DNA from: Verrucomicrobiota bacterium | GTDB lineage: Bacteria; Verrucomicrobiota; Verrucomicrobiia; Limisphaerales; J093 | Reading direction: 5' to 3' | NCBI GenBank assembly: GCA_016716505.1 | Contig: JADJWF010000002.1 | Span: forward strand, 434,001-498,000 | Length of the DNA stretch: 64,000 nt | Shown: piece after piece, positions 1 to 9,396 of the stretch | Layout of the letters: each line of letters begins with the position of its first letter | Numbering within the stretch: position 1 is the stretch's first letter | The notes under the pieces: model-generated | The model's input: only the letters and a program-made list of their open reading frames with translations | Database searches by the model: none | Told to the model about the DNA's origin: nothing | Made by a program: the position numbers and the translations under genes

Positions 1-1
1 A

Positions 2-586
2 AATGCCGCGGCCGTTACCCGGGCGGATTTGCTCGTCGTCAGCACCCGCCGTCGCGCCCTGCCCAGTGAGCTGATGGCGGCCCTCCGCGCCCACCTCGCC
101 GGCGGCAAGTCGCTGCTCGGCATCCGCACCGCCAGCCATGCCTTCGCCGTGCGCGGCGACACCCTCGATCGCCTCAAAGACGATCCCGCCGTGGCGCAAT
201 GGCCGGAGTTCGACCCCGACGTGCTCGGCGCAAATTACCGCGGCCACCACGGCGCAGGGCCGCTCACCAAGATCCGGGTCGCGCCCGGAGCCGAGGGAGA
301 CCCGATCCTGGCCAGCGTCAATCTCAAGGGCTTCACCAGCCACTCGTCACTATACCGGTGCGGTCCCCTCCGGCCGACGGCCCGCTGCCTTTTGCTGGGC
401 GCCATTGACGGCCAGCCGGAGGAGCCGATTGCCTGGACCCATCGCTACGGTCCCCGCGAAGCGCGTATCTTCTACACCTCGCTGGGTGGGCCGGACGACT
501 TCGCCAATCCGGCCTTTCGTCGCCTGCTCCTGAACGCCGTCCTCTGGTGCTTGAACGAGCGCATTCCACCGGCCGACGCGCCCTGA
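2..586 (+). CDS. ThuA-like domain protein, partial (5' end outside window)
   Basis: The frame is already open at base 2 and runs to a TGA at 584-586, so the N-terminus is missing and the internal TTG at 29 is not a convincing start. About 194 residues are visible. They resemble the C-terminal two thirds of the ThuA (trehalose-utilisation, amidotransferase-like) fold: the strand ADLLVVSTRRR, the segment GGKSLLGIRTASHAF, and near the end PIAWTHRYG followed by IFYTSLGGPDDF and a final helix. ThuA-like proteins are abundant in Verrucomicrobiota and Planctomycetota and their reaction is mostly unsettled. Nothing links it functionally to the CRISPR locus that starts 400 bp downstream. Confidence 0.75.
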   Translation, partial: NAAAVTRADLLVVSTRRRALPSELMAALRAHLAGGKSLLGIRTASHAFAVRGDTLDRLKDDPAVAQWPEFDPDVLGANYRGHHGAGPLTKIRVAPGAEGDPILASVNLKGFTSHSSLYRCGPLRPTARCLLLGAIDGQPEEPIAWTHRYGPREARIFYTSLGGPDDFANPAFRRLLLNAVLWCLNERIPPADAP

Positions 587-990
587 ATCGTTTCGTGCTC
601 CCAAGACTTCCGACGGAATTCCGGGCCTCTTTCCCGTTTTGAATCACCCTCGCCGGTGGGAACTGCACGGTGGGGAGCTTGGCACCCGCGTCCCCGTCCT
701 CCTTCGGCCGGCGACAGCCAAAAAAGGGTGAGCCTTTGCCAACCGGCGTGTAGCGCACGGGTTGTCGGTTTTTTATTTGCGTCCAGTGCCTAAACCAAAC
801 CATGCCCCTCATAAGCCTTCACCCCGCGTCGCCGCCCGGAGCGGTGGTCAACGGGTCGTCGCGACGGGCATGATCACCGACCTCGATGGACGTCCGGCGG
901 CCAGCCGGGAAACGGGCGTTGGGGCAATTTGGGAGAGCCGGCTGTGATCACTGATTGCTGAGCCGCTTGGGATAGAAAGGGCCAACCGAT
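587..990. other. intergenic region before the CRISPR-Cas operon
   Basis: This 404-bp gap separates the ThuA-like gene from cas10. I see no credible gene in it. It holds one terminator-like hairpin (741-774) and should also contain the promoter of the cmr operon, but no clean -35/-10 pair stands out. The bases before the cas10 ATG contain only a weak AAAGGG ribosome-binding site. Confidence 0.5.
741..774 (+). terminator. possible intrinsic terminator
   Basis: AACC..CGTG at 741-750 can pair with CACGGGTT at 756-763 around a TAGCG loop with a two-base bulge, and a run of six T follows at 769-774. It lies 155 bp after the ThuA-like gene, so it could end that transcript, but the bulged stem makes this tentative. 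Confidence 0.3.
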
Positions 991-3944
991 ATGACCGACT
1001 GGAAACGCAAACTCGCCGCCTACCTCCACGACCCACCGAGCAAGTGCTTGGACATCGGCACCCACGGCGAACGCTCCGATGCCGCCTTCCGACAGGCAGG
1101 CTTCACCGACACCGAGGTGGGCGAGTATTTCAAGCACGCCGACCACACCGGCGCAGCGGCCGACCGCTTCCCCTTTCCGCAATACCGGGCTGCGGGGCTC
1201 GCTTGCCACTTCGACGGCCTGCGCAATGCCTTCCACCATCCACTTGAAGGCGCGCAACAATTGCCGTTCAAGGCCGAATTCAAGTCCGTCGAGCAAGGCT
1301 TCGAAGGTGAAAACTCCGTCCAGCCGGCGTTGCAGAACACGCCGCCGGACTGGGGCGAAAACACCCTCTGGCGCGCCCGCTTCTTTGCGCACTGGCGCTG
1401 CTGGCCGCAGTTCGCCACTGAGAAAGACTACCGCCTCGGCCTCCTGCCCGCCGACACGCGCCTGCCCGACCATTCCATTTGGACCCACATGCAGGTCGTC
1501 TCCGCGCTCGCCGGCTGCGTGGACAACAACGTCTGGCGGCCCGCCTTTCTCAAGCTTCAGCTCGGCCCCGTGCAGGAGTTCATCGCCCAAGCCCGCAGCA
1601 CGCGCGACCTCTGGAGCGGCTCCTACCTCCTTTCCTGGCTCATGGCCGCCGGACTGAAGAAATTCTCCGAGCTAGCTGGCCCCGACGCCGTCATCTACCC
1701 CAGCCTCCGCGGTCAGCCCCTCTTCGACCTCCACTGGAAAAAGGAGCTTTGGGAAAAAGTGTTCATCGGCGGCAAGCCCGTCTGGGAAAGCATTCAGCCC
1801 ACGGACAAGGAGCAGGACCTCCTCACCCCCAACCTGCCCAACGTCTTCCTTGCCTTGGTTCCGGGAAGTCGTGGCCGCGAAATCGCCAAGGAAGTCGAAA
1901 AGGCCATCCGCGAGGAACTCGAAAACATTGCCAAGAGCGTCTGGACTGCCTGCGACAAGGCCGGGCTGACCAATAACGAGGGCGACCCCGCCTTTCACGA
2001 CGTGGACCGCAAAGCCCGCTTCGACCGCCAGATCGAGCGGTTCCTGTCGATCACATGGCAGGTCACCCCTTGGCCAGCCACACCAGAGAAGGCGCTCAAG
2101 CTCACCGAGCATCTCCCTCTCGGCGAAGACGACCAGAAACACACCCTCCGCGACCGCTTCCAGGCCGTCATCAAGGCCGCCTGCGAAGAAATGCCCAAGG
2201 ATCACCGCGACCACCGTTACTACACGGACGAGAACAAAACCCAACTCAACAACGTCGGCGTTGCTTGGGCACTGCTGGTCGCGCTCAATTCCTGGCAACT
2301 CGACGCCGTCCGCCAGACGCGCAACTTTGCCGCTTGGAGCGAAGGCGGCTGGCAGACCGGCGCTGCCTGCAACAAGGACAGCCTTACCGGCAAGGATGAA
2401 GCCGTCGCTGGGGGCAAAATCTGGCTCGAGCGCTGCGACACGCTCGCTGGTCGGAAAGAAGGTTCCAACTGGCACGCCGAACATGGCCCCGTCGCGAACC
2501 GCTTCAAACACGACGACTGGCTCGGCGCCGTCACCCTCGTGAAGCGGCTCTGGGACCTCACTTACCTCAAGCCCGAGTTCGGGCTGAAGCCGCTGCCAAT
2601 GCCCAACACCCACGGCCTCGCCAAACACGAGCCGTTTTCCAACGATGATGACGAGCGCGAAGCCTCGGAGCGGCAAGAGGGCGAACGCTACTTCGCCGTT
2701 CTCGCCCTCGACGGCGACCAGATCGGCAAATGGGTCGCGGGCGACAAATGCCCGCCGTTCCGCAGCCAACTCGCCGCCTACACCGACGGCAACGGTAACC
2801 CCGCTGGCGCGCTGGAATACTTCGAGCGCAACTCCGATCCCGACAATCAGGGAACCACGCTCAAGCAACGCTTCGCGAAACTGCTCGATACTCGTCGGCC
2901 CATCTCACCCAGCTACCATCTCCAGTTCAGCGAAGCGCTCAGCAACTTCGCCCTGCTGTGCGCCCGCCCCATCGTCGAAGCCTTCGATGGCCGCCTCATC
3001 TACTCCGGCGGCGACGACGTGCTCGCGTTGCTCCCCGCCGACACGGCCTTGGACTGCGCCCGTGCACTGCGCATGGCGTTCACGGGCGACGTCCGCCTGC
3101 CGGAATTCCTGAAGACCGCCTCGGCAAACCTCAAGCAGGCCAACGAAGCCGCCAAACGAAAAGCGCCCTACTACCAACTCCTGGCCGCCGAAAACTGCCT
3201 CTTCGAGTCATTGGCCTCGGGCTTTCTCGCCCGCAAAGATCGGTCCGATCAGACCAATCAAAAACCCATCCCTTCCTCGTCCCCGGCTCCGCTGCCGACT
3301 GCTCGGTCGGCATCGCCATCGCCCACTTCAAAGACCCGCTCCAGGACGTCGTCCGCGAAGCCCAGGCCGCCGAAAAGCGTGCCAAGAAACAGCTCGGCCG
3401 CTCCGCCGTCGCCGTCACGCTTATGAAGCGTTCCGGCGAGACCATCGAGTGGGGCTGCCAGTGGGACAGTGGCGGACTCGACATCTTCGACGCCATGCTC
3501 CGCGCCGTGGCCGAGGTCGCCGTCAGCCGCAAGTTCCCCCACCGCGTCGTGGAACTCCTTGATGCCTACCTCACCGAAACCTCCCCGCTCGCTGCCAAAG
3601 CCGTGCGGGCAGTGAACGGCTTCCCCGTGCAGGAGGTTGTCCTGCGGGAGTTCCAGCACGCCCTCGACCGCCAGGGCCAGCGCAAGGAGTCGCCTGCTTT
3701 CCGTGACCTGAAAGAGGCAGATCTCCGCCGCTACCTCGGTGCCGCTAAACCCGATCGGTCAGATCCGTCTGATCCGTCCGATCCGTCCGCTACCACCGAG
3801 GCTCCGCTCCGCGCCCTCATCGGCCTCTGCCAGACCGTCGCCTTCATCGCCCGCAACCTGCCGGCCCAACCGGAGCTGCAATCTGAAATCTCAAATCTTA
3901 AATCCGCAGCCCCTCAACCCGCCGAAAGGCAACCCGCGTCATGA
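991..3944 (+). CDS. cmr2: Cas10/Cmr2, type III-B effector large subunit (apparent -1 frameshift near 3260)
   Basis: Large subunit of the Cmr complex. The N-terminal HD motif is intact (AAYLHDPPSK, H13-D14), the first palm carries LALDGDQIGKW (about 571-581), and the cyclase palm carries SGGDD (GGDD at residues 673-676), so both DNase and cyclic-oligoadenylate synthesis look possible. The starting frame runs to a stop at 3424-3426, but after about residue 758 it turns into Ser/Pro/Arg-rich nonsense, while the -1 frame continues the family sequence (FLVPGSAADCSVGIAIAHFKDPLQDV) to a TGA at 3942-3944. The switch falls at an A5 run, 3260-3264, directly after a GATC-type minisatellite. One extra A restores a protein of about 984 residues. 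Sequencing error, true mutation and slippage are all possible. The end also contains minisatellite (3753-3788) and an EISNLKS-coding repeat. The stop overlaps the cmr3 start (ATGA). Confidence 0.9.
3238..3260 (+). repeat. GATCCGTCY minisatellite, degenerate, in cmr2
   Basis: Two and a half 9-bp units (GATCGGTCC, GATCAGACC, AATCA) sit immediately before the A5 run where the cmr2 frame is lost. In the upstream frame they encode DRSDQTNQ, which has no counterpart in the Cmr2 family sequence as I know it. Confidence 0.7.
3753..3788 (+). repeat. GATCCGTCY minisatellite, four units, in cmr2
   Basis: Four consecutive 9-bp units, GATCGGTCA followed by three near-perfect GATCCGTCT/C copies, encode DRSDPSDPSDPS in the restored C-terminal frame of Cas10. 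Confidence 0.85.
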
Positions 3945-5410
3945 ACAACCAACGCAAACTGCACCAAATCCTCCTCCATCCCACCGACGTCCTGTTCTTC
4001 CGCGACGGACGCCCGATGGGCGGCTCGCTGGCCGGCCACACCGCTGCCTGGCCGTTGCCGGACGTCACCAACCACGCCCTCCACGCTGCGCTTCATCGCG
4101 CCGGCCTCACCGGCGTCCACGGCCACGACCACCACCGCACCGACGGCTCCGTCACCAAAGACGCCCGCAAATTCGGCTCCCTCCTCACCGCCGGCCCGTT
4201 CCCCGTCTGCGTTGCGGATCCGCCAGGCAAGCTCCTCGGCCAACCGCGCTGGTTCTTCCCTCGCCCAAAAGACGCCCAGCAGCAAGGCACCGCCGCCGTC
4301 ACCCTGCGGCCCGCCCAAGGTGGTTGGCAGCAGACCAGTTCCTTGCCCAAGCCTCTCATCTACACCGTCGCCAACACCCAGTCCCCCAGCAAGGACGCCG
4401 GTGGTGAGGCCTGGCTCTCGACGGCCGCCTACCAAGCCTACCTCCGCGATTCGTCCAATCCGTCCGATCCGCCCGCTCCGTCCGACCTCTTGGCAGACTC
4501 CGCCCTCGCCGACACCGAATACGCCGTTGGCATCGGCATTGACCCCGTGACCGGCACCACCGGCCACGGCGAGGCTGAAGGCCAAATCTACACGGCCCAC
4601 AACCTCCGCCTGCGCGAAGGCTGGCGCCTCGGCCTCTTCGCCGAATGCCTCGACAAAATCAACGGCAACCCCGCCGACAAACGCGACCTCATCACCGCCC
4701 TGCTCAACGGCAAGCCGCAAAGCATCATCGTCGGCGGCCAGCAGCGCCTCTGCACCGCCGAGCGCAAAGACGCCACCGCGCCGTTGCCCCTACCACGCGG
4801 CTTGAGCGCCGCCAACGACTTCAAGCCGCTACCCAACGGCAAATACGCCGTGAAGTGGATCCTCCTCACCCCCGCCATTTGGCCCGAAATGCGCGGCGAA
4901 GGCGTCAGCCCGCATCCCGGCGGCTGGCTGCCCAACTGGATTTGCCCTGAAACCGGCGCGGTGTTTCTCAAAGCCGGCGACACCGAACGCCGCGAAGGCG
5001 AAGGCCGTGAGGCTTGGCGGCGTCGCGTCCGCAACATGCCAGCGATCCCCGCCCGCCTCGTCGCTGCCATCGTTCCCAAGCCCATCCCTGTCACCGGCTG
5101 GGCGCTGAGCCTCGAATCCTGTTCACCTGAAATCACCAATCCATCATCGGAGATCCGCTCCGCCGGCGCCAAATCCACCCACCTCGCCGTCCCCGCCGGC
5201 GCGGTCTATTACTTCGAGGCCGAGTCGCTGGCTGCTGCCGCGCAACTCGCCGCTGCTCTCAACTGGCACGGCGCGCCCGCCGATCCGTCTGATCCGTCTG
5301 ATCCGTCCAATTTCTCCACCATCCGCAACCGCCGCAGCACGCTCTTGGGCGAAAAAGGCTATGGCCTGGGCGTCTGCGGCACCTGGCAGCTTTATGAAAC
5401 ATCCGTCTGA
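3941..5410 (+). CDS. cmr3: Cmr3, type III-B RAMP protein (Cas5 group)
   Basis: Cmr3 caps the crRNA 5' tag end of the Cmr complex with Cmr2. The 489-residue protein starts with the family signature HPTDVLFFRDGRPMGG (about 13-28). It starts inside the cmr2 stop (ATGA at 3941-3944), so translation is probably coupled. Two minisatellite insertions fall within the protein, at about residues 170-181 (DSSNPSDPPAPSD) and 448-456 (DPSDPSDPS). A third provides the gene's own TGA at 5408-5410, read out of phase inside GTCTGATCC. Length is somewhat above the usual 300-400 residues, partly because of these insertions. Confidence 0.93.
   Translation: MNNQRKLHQILLHPTDVLFFRDGRPMGGSLAGHTAAWPLPDVTNHALHAALHRAGLTGVHGHDHHRTDGSVTKDARKFGSLLTAGPFPVCVADPPGKLLGQPRWFFPRPKDAQQQGTAAVTLRPAQGGWQQTSSLPKPLIYTVANTQSPSKDAGGEAWLSTAAYQAYLRDSSNPSDPPAPSDLLADSALADTEYAVGIGIDPVTGTTGHGEAEGQIYTAHNLRLREGWRLGLFAECLDKINGNPADKRDLITALLNGKPQSIIVGGQQRLCTAERKDATAPLPLPRGLSAANDFKPLPNGKYAVKWILLTPAIWPEMRGEGVSPHPGGWLPNWICPETGAVFLKAGDTERREGEGREAWRRRVRNMPAIPARLVAAIVPKPIPVTGWALSLESCSPEITNPSSEIRSAGAKSTHLAVPAGAVYYFEAESLAAAAQLAAALNWHGAPADPSDPSDPSNFSTIRNRRSTLLGEKGYGLGVCGTWQLYETSV
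4448..4483 (+). repeat. minisatellite in cmr3 (first)
   Basis: Four 9-bp units (GATTCGTCC, AATCCGTCC, GATCCGCCC, GCTCCGTCC) inserted in frame in a loop region of Cmr3. Confidence 0.75.
5282..5308 (+). repeat. minisatellite in cmr3 (second)
   Basis: Three near-perfect units (GATCCGTCT twice, then GATCCGTCC), coding DPSDPSDPS near the Cmr3 C-terminus. Confidence 0.85.
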
Positions 5411-5426
5411 TCCGTCTAATCCGTCC
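5400..5426 (+). repeat. minisatellite spanning the cmr3 stop codon
   Basis: Three units run across the end of cmr3 into the cmr3-cmr4 spacer. Because the phase differs from the other sites, the TGA inside the first unit boundary ends cmr3. Confidence 0.75.
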
Positions 5427-5446
5427 GCTTAACCACCAAACCACAC

Positions 5447-6376
5447 ATGACCATGCAAAAGAAACTCCTCTACCTGTTCACCCGCACCCCGCTGCACGTC
5501 GGCGCCGGCGCCAGCGTCGGGGCCATTGACCAACCCATCATCCGCGAACGCCACACCGGCTTCCCGGTCATCCCAGCCACGAGCTTAAAGGGGGCCTTTG
5601 CGGACCAATGGCCGCTCAGCCTCCGCAACGCCAAAGGCGATCTGGTCCGCTTGACCACCAAGAAGCAGGGCGAGAAGCACGTCATTGATCAGACTGATCC
5701 GTCCGATGCCGCCTGGCTCTTCGGCTCCGATGACGCCAACGTGAGCTTTGCCGGCGCCCTCCTCTTCTCCGAGGCCCGCCTTCTCGCCTTTCCCGTGCGC
5801 AGCGCAAAAGGCAGCTTCGCCTGGATCTCCTGCCCGCTCATCCTCCGCCGGGCCAAGCGGGATGGCGTGCTCACAGATCTGTCCAATCTGCCCGATCCGT
5901 CCGACGAACAAGCCCTCTTCCCGGCCGAAAGCCCGCTCGCCCTCGGCGACAAGGTGGTCCTCGAGGAATACACCTTTACCCGCGCCAACGGCTTCCCCCA
6001 AAATCTCGGCAGCAAATTGGCCGCCCTCCTCCCGGAAGACCCTGTCTGGGCCGAAGTCGCCTCCCGCCTCGTCATCCTTAGCGACGGCATGATGAGCTTC
6101 TTCGCCCAAAACGCCTGCGAAGTCGCCCAGCACGTCCGCATTGACGACGACACCGGCACCGCTGCCGGCGGCGCGCTCTTCAACCAGGAAAACGTCCCCA
6201 GCGAAACCCTCTTCTACGCCGTCCTTCACGCCACCGACGGCCGTGGCGCATCCTACAAGAGCAAGACAGCCAAGGAAGCGCTCGACGCCTTCGCCGCCAA
6301 ACTCAACGGCGCGCCTTTTCAATTCGGCGGCGACGCCTCCACCGGCCTCGGCTGGTGCACCGTCAAACTCGCCTGA
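5447..6376 (+). CDS. cmr4: Cmr4, type III-B backbone subunit and target-RNA RNase (Cas7 group)
   Basis: Cmr4 forms the repeated backbone of the Cmr complex and cuts target RNA every six nucleotides. The 309-residue protein shows the family start LFTRTPLHVGAGASVG, then AIDQPIIRERHTGFPVIPATSLKGAF. D28 in this segment matches the catalytic aspartate of Cmr4 orthologues, so target cleavage should be intact. Minisatellite insertions encode DQTDPSD (about 81-87) and DLSNLPDPSD (about 144-153). The C-terminal FQFGGDASTGLGWCTV is the usual glycine-rich RAMP loop. An ATG six bases further in is an equally possible start. Confidence 0.95.
   Translation: MTMQKKLLYLFTRTPLHVGAGASVGAIDQPIIRERHTGFPVIPATSLKGAFADQWPLSLRNAKGDLVRLTTKKQGEKHVIDQTDPSDAAWLFGSDDANVSFAGALLFSEARLLAFPVRSAKGSFAWISCPLILRRAKRDGVLTDLSNLPDPSDEQALFPAESPLALGDKVVLEEYTFTRANGFPQNLGSKLAALLPEDPVWAEVASRLVILSDGMMSFFAQNACEVAQHVRIDDDTGTAAGGALFNQENVPSETLFYAVLHATDGRGASYKSKTAKEALDAFAAKLNGAPFQFGGDASTGLGWCTVKLA
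5687..5704 (+). repeat. minisatellite in cmr4 (first)
   Basis: Two units, GATCAGACT and GATCCGTCC, in frame in Cmr4 between the conserved N-terminal strands. Confidence 0.65.
5876..5902 (+). repeat. minisatellite in cmr4 (second)
   Basis: Three units, GATCTGTCC, AATCTGCCC and GATCCGTCC, in frame. Confidence 0.7.
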
Positions 6377-6395
6377 CCAGAAAGGAGCTTGCCCA

Positions 6396-6788
6396 ATGAA
6401 AAACCTCGAACAAATCCGTGCAAAACACGCACTTGATTTCTGGCATCCAGCCCAAGGCCAGCCGCCTTCAGCCCGCGGTGTTAACCAAGGCGACGTTGTC
6501 AGCAAGTTGCCCAGCCTCATCGTCTCGAACGGTCTCCTGCAAACCGCCGCGTTCGCCAAATCGAAAGGAGGCGGGCATCAGGAACTGCTGCTCGCCGTTT
6601 TCCGCTTCCTGTGCCATTGCGAGCGAGCGCTGTTGCCTCCCCCGCCGCAGGCTCGTCAGGGCGAAACGGAACTCGACACCTACATCCGGCTCTTGAGCGA
6701 TGGTCAAGACGCGACGTCTCATCGGCTGCAAGCCGCCACCGCCGAAGCTCTCGCTTACCTCGGCTACCTGAAACGCTTTGCTCCCTGA
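6396..6788 (+). CDS. cmr5: Cmr5, type III-B small subunit
   Basis: Small helical subunit lying along the Cmr4 backbone. The protein is 130 residues from the ATG at 6396, which has a good ribosome-binding site (AAAGGAG at 6381-6387). A longer open frame upstream only overlaps cmr4 out of frame. Recognisable features are the N-terminal MKNLEQIRAKHALDFW, the conserved KLPSLIVSNGLLQTAAF and the C-terminal helix ALAYLGYLKRFA. Size and position between cmr4 and cmr6 are typical. No minisatellite is present in this short gene. Confidence 0.93.
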   Translation: MKNLEQIRAKHALDFWHPAQGQPPSARGVNQGDVVSKLPSLIVSNGLLQTAAFAKSKGGGHQELLLAVFRFLCHCERALLPPPPQARQGETELDTYIRLLSDGQDATSHRLQAATAEALAYLGYLKRFAP

Positions 6789-6802
6789 ACCGGAGAACCG
6801 CC

Positions 6803-8182
6803 ATGCCCACCCTCATGCCCTCCGACACCGCCGCCGCCCTTGGCCCAGAAGCCAGGAACTGCGACAGCCGCTCCTTGCTGCTCGACCGCTTCTGCGATCC
6901 CGCCGCCAAGGAGAAGGACCGACATCAGGTCTTCACCCGCGCCATGGGCAAAGCTGCCATCAGAGCCAAATCGGCGGCGTGGAATTCTTGGCTTTCCGAA
7001 CCCAAGCCGGATCAAGTCACGCTCCACGCCCAGCTCCAATCCCGTCTCATGGTCAACATGGCCGGCGGCGTGATGGAAAACGCCGGCCTGTGTCTCGACC
7101 GCTTCGGCCTGCCCTATATCCCCGGCAGCGCCGTCAAAGGCTGCGCCCGCCGCGCCGCCCTCGCCGCCCTTCACGAATGGTGCACCGCCGGCGGCCAGCC
7201 CGCCCACAAACCCACCGGCCCAGACAACCCGTTGGCCTCCTGCTGCGCCCCCTTCGCCACCCCCGCCAACATGCTCGCCGCCATCGCCCGCGTCTTCGGA
7301 TGGTGCGAACAAGATTGGTCGGATCGGTCCGCTCAGTCCGATTTCCGCTGGGCCTGCGCAGGCCAAGAGGCCACCCTTAAAGCCGCCGCCGAGGCCCTGG
7401 CCACCCCTTTCCACTGGCCCATCGAGGACCGCCACCGCAACACTCCGTGGCGTTCCCTCCCCAACTTCGCCGGCAGCGTCTCCTTCCTACCCGCCTACCC
7501 AGTGGACCTCGGCAAGACCGGCAAAGTGGACGGCCTCCCGCTCGACGTGCCCCAGCTCGGCAAACTTGAACTGGACGTCGTCACTTGCCACCACCGCGAA
7601 TACTACTCCGGCAACCCTGCCTACGCCTCAGCCCCCGACACCGAGGAGCCCGTGCCGGTTGTCTTCCCCGCCGTCGCCCCCGGCCACGTCTTCACCTTCG
7701 CCCTCGTCCCCCTGCGCGGCGCAAAAGATCCGTCCTATCCGTCTGATCCGTCAGCCACTCCCAACGGGAAAGCCCCCTTCTGCCTCCTCACCTTCGCCCT
7801 CGCCGCCCTCCGCACCGGCCTCGAAGTCTTCGGCCTCGGCGCCAAAACCAACGCCGGCTACGGGTGGTTTGCCGATGTCACTGAAGCTGCCAAAGCCCAA
7901 CTCGAACGGACATCTCGCAAACCAAACGAGGCTTTGCTCGGCGAATTCCGCCGCTTGGACGACAAAAAAGTTCGCGCAGCCGCCCGTCCATTCATGTTCC
8001 AAAACACCCAAATGTGGCCTCAGACAGGACGCGAAGCCACCGACGACTACCAGTTCACGCTTGTTTCGTTCATTCTAAGCGAGAAGAAAACGCTATTCGA
8101 TGCCGAGAAGAATCATGCCGGCTCAGACTTTGCGAAAGGCGTCAAACGGCTTGCCGAGAAATTTGGAATCGCCATCCCATGA
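6803..8182 (+). CDS. cmr6: Cmr6, type III-B RAMP protein
   Basis: Cmr6 caps the 3' end of the backbone together with Cmr1. The ATG at 6803 has a GGAG just upstream (6792-6795) and gives 459 residues, long for the family. Family features are the QSRLMVNMAGGVMENAG segment, PYIPGSAVKGCARRAA (typical 'GSS.KG.lR' RAMP motif) and the glycine-rich GLGAKTNAGYGWF near residue 350. Minisatellite insertions give DWSDRSAQSD (about 171-180) and DPSYPSDPSA (about 309-318). The stop overlaps the cmr1 start (ATGA at 8179-8182). Confidence 0.92.
   Translation: MPTLMPSDTAAALGPEARNCDSRSLLLDRFCDPAAKEKDRHQVFTRAMGKAAIRAKSAAWNSWLSEPKPDQVTLHAQLQSRLMVNMAGGVMENAGLCLDRFGLPYIPGSAVKGCARRAALAALHEWCTAGGQPAHKPTGPDNPLASCCAPFATPANMLAAIARVFGWCEQDWSDRSAQSDFRWACAGQEATLKAAAEALATPFHWPIEDRHRNTPWRSLPNFAGSVSFLPAYPVDLGKTGKVDGLPLDVPQLGKLELDVVTCHHREYYSGNPAYASAPDTEEPVPVVFPAVAPGHVFTFALVPLRGAKDPSYPSDPSATPNGKAPFCLLTFALAALRTGLEVFGLGAKTNAGYGWFADVTEAAKAQLERTSRKPNEALLGEFRRLDDKKVRAAARPFMFQNTQMWPQTGREATDDYQFTLVSFILSEKKTLFDAEKNHAGSDFAKGVKRLAEKFGIAIP
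7313..7339 (+). repeat. minisatellite in cmr6 (first)
   Basis: Three degenerate units, GATTGGTCG, GATCGGTCC and GCTCAGTCC, in frame. Confidence 0.6.
7727..7753 (+). repeat. minisatellite in cmr6 (second)
   Basis: Three units, GATCCGTCC, TATCCGTCT and GATCCGTCA, in frame. Confidence 0.75.
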
Positions 8183-9396
8183 AAACCGAAACCTTCCATC
8201 TCGAACTCATCACCCCCTGCTTCTGCGGCGGAGCCGAACCCGAAAAACAGGCCGAAATCCGCGCCCCCTCCATCCGCGGCCAGCTTCGCTGGTGGTTCCG
8301 GACTTTGGGCGGCTTCAAATCTCTTGCCGCCCGCGGCCTGTCCGTCCGCGCCCAAGAAGCCCTCATCTTCGGCAGCACGGCGGGGGAAGAGGGACAGGCG
8401 GGGAAGTTGGTGGTGCGGGTCAAGAACGGCCCAGCCCCCTCGACAACGACACGAGACGACCGGGAGTTTCACGCCGAAGTCGGCACGGATCGCGGATACC
8501 TTGCGTTCCCGCTGCGCTCCAAACGAAAACGCGAGAATGGGATGGAACGACTTGTCGAGTATAAGGGGAAAGCAGCTTACGACTGGGAGGACAGCAAAGG
8601 AAACAAGCTGGCGCTTCCGACGTTCGACCTGCAATTGATCTGGCGTGGCGACTTGGCCAATTGGCCGGACATAGAGGCTCTTGTAGTCGTTTTCGGCAAT
8701 CTGGGTGCGCTCGGTTTCCGTTCACGCAGAGCTCTCGGCGCCCTTCGCATCGCCAGTCATTCCACGTCTCAGCATCTGACATTGGCCCTCGATCGTTTTG
8801 GGAAACACACCAATCAACACGATTGGCAATCTCGGATTTGCATCACCGAGGCCACCGCAAGGCCGCCCAACGCACCATACGTCAATCGCAGCGCCGACGA
8901 CTGCATCGTGACCCTCGCCCGTTGGCTCAAGGATTGGCGCTCTCATGGACGAACAGTGGATCATGCGACCGCTCGCCCTCCGAATCCACCGCACAATTCT
9001 GGGTTCGATCCCTTCGCGAAAAACGACCACGACCGAGGCGTTGCAGTCGGTCTTCGCGAAGGAAGCCCCAATGATCAGACTTTCCGCCCTGCGCTTGGCT
9101 TACCCATCATTCAATTCTTCAGTTCTGGAAAGCCGCAGGTGGACTGGAACGAACGGTGGGACCCCGAAAAGGCGCGACGGAACCGAAACTACAAAGGCGA
9201 AGGCCGCTTCGCCTCGCCCATCCTCCTCCGCCCCCACCGCGACGCCGCCGGGAACTGGCACGCACTGGTCATCTTCGTGGATGCCCACAAGTGGCCGCGA
9301 GATAAACAAGTTTACCTCAACGGCCAGCCCCGTCGTGTCTCGCTGGACCTCTACAACCAAATGAAACAAGACCGCCACCTCACACCCTTCCCATGA
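8179..9396 (+). CDS. cmr1: Cmr1, type III-B RAMP protein
   Basis: Cmr1 binds the 3' end of crRNA/target in the Cmr complex. The ATG overlapping the cmr6 stop starts a 405-residue protein whose N-terminus is diagnostic: FHLELITPCFCGGAEPEKQ, then EIRAPSIRGQLRWWFRTL. A second RAMP half is suggested by GNLGALGFRSRRALGAL (about 175-190). The final TGA at 9394-9396 overlaps the start of the next gene. Unlike its neighbours it carries no GATCCGTC-type insertion. Confidence 0.93.
   Translation: MKTETFHLELITPCFCGGAEPEKQAEIRAPSIRGQLRWWFRTLGGFKSLAARGLSVRAQEALIFGSTAGEEGQAGKLVVRVKNGPAPSTTTRDDREFHAEVGTDRGYLAFPLRSKRKRENGMERLVEYKGKAAYDWEDSKGNKLALPTFDLQLIWRGDLANWPDIEALVVVFGNLGALGFRSRRALGALRIASHSTSQHLTLALDRFGKHTNQHDWQSRICITEATARPPNAPYVNRSADDCIVTLARWLKDWRSHGRTVDHATARPPNPPHNSGFDPFAKNDHDRGVAVGLREGSPNDQTFRPALGLPIIQFFSSGKPQVDWNERWDPEKARRNRNYKGEGRFASPILLRPHRDAAGNWHALVIFVDAHKWPRDKQVYLNGQPRRVSLDLYNQMKQDRHLTPFP

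Noticed and set aside
3265..3426. C-terminal 54 codons of the uninterrupted cas10 frame
   Set aside because: Ser/Pro/Arg-rich nonsense; the family sequence continues in the -1 frame.
6803..8182. Cmr6 as a candidate Cas6
   Set aside because: Its N-terminal and GSAVKG motifs fit Cmr6, and it occupies the Cmr6 position in the operon.
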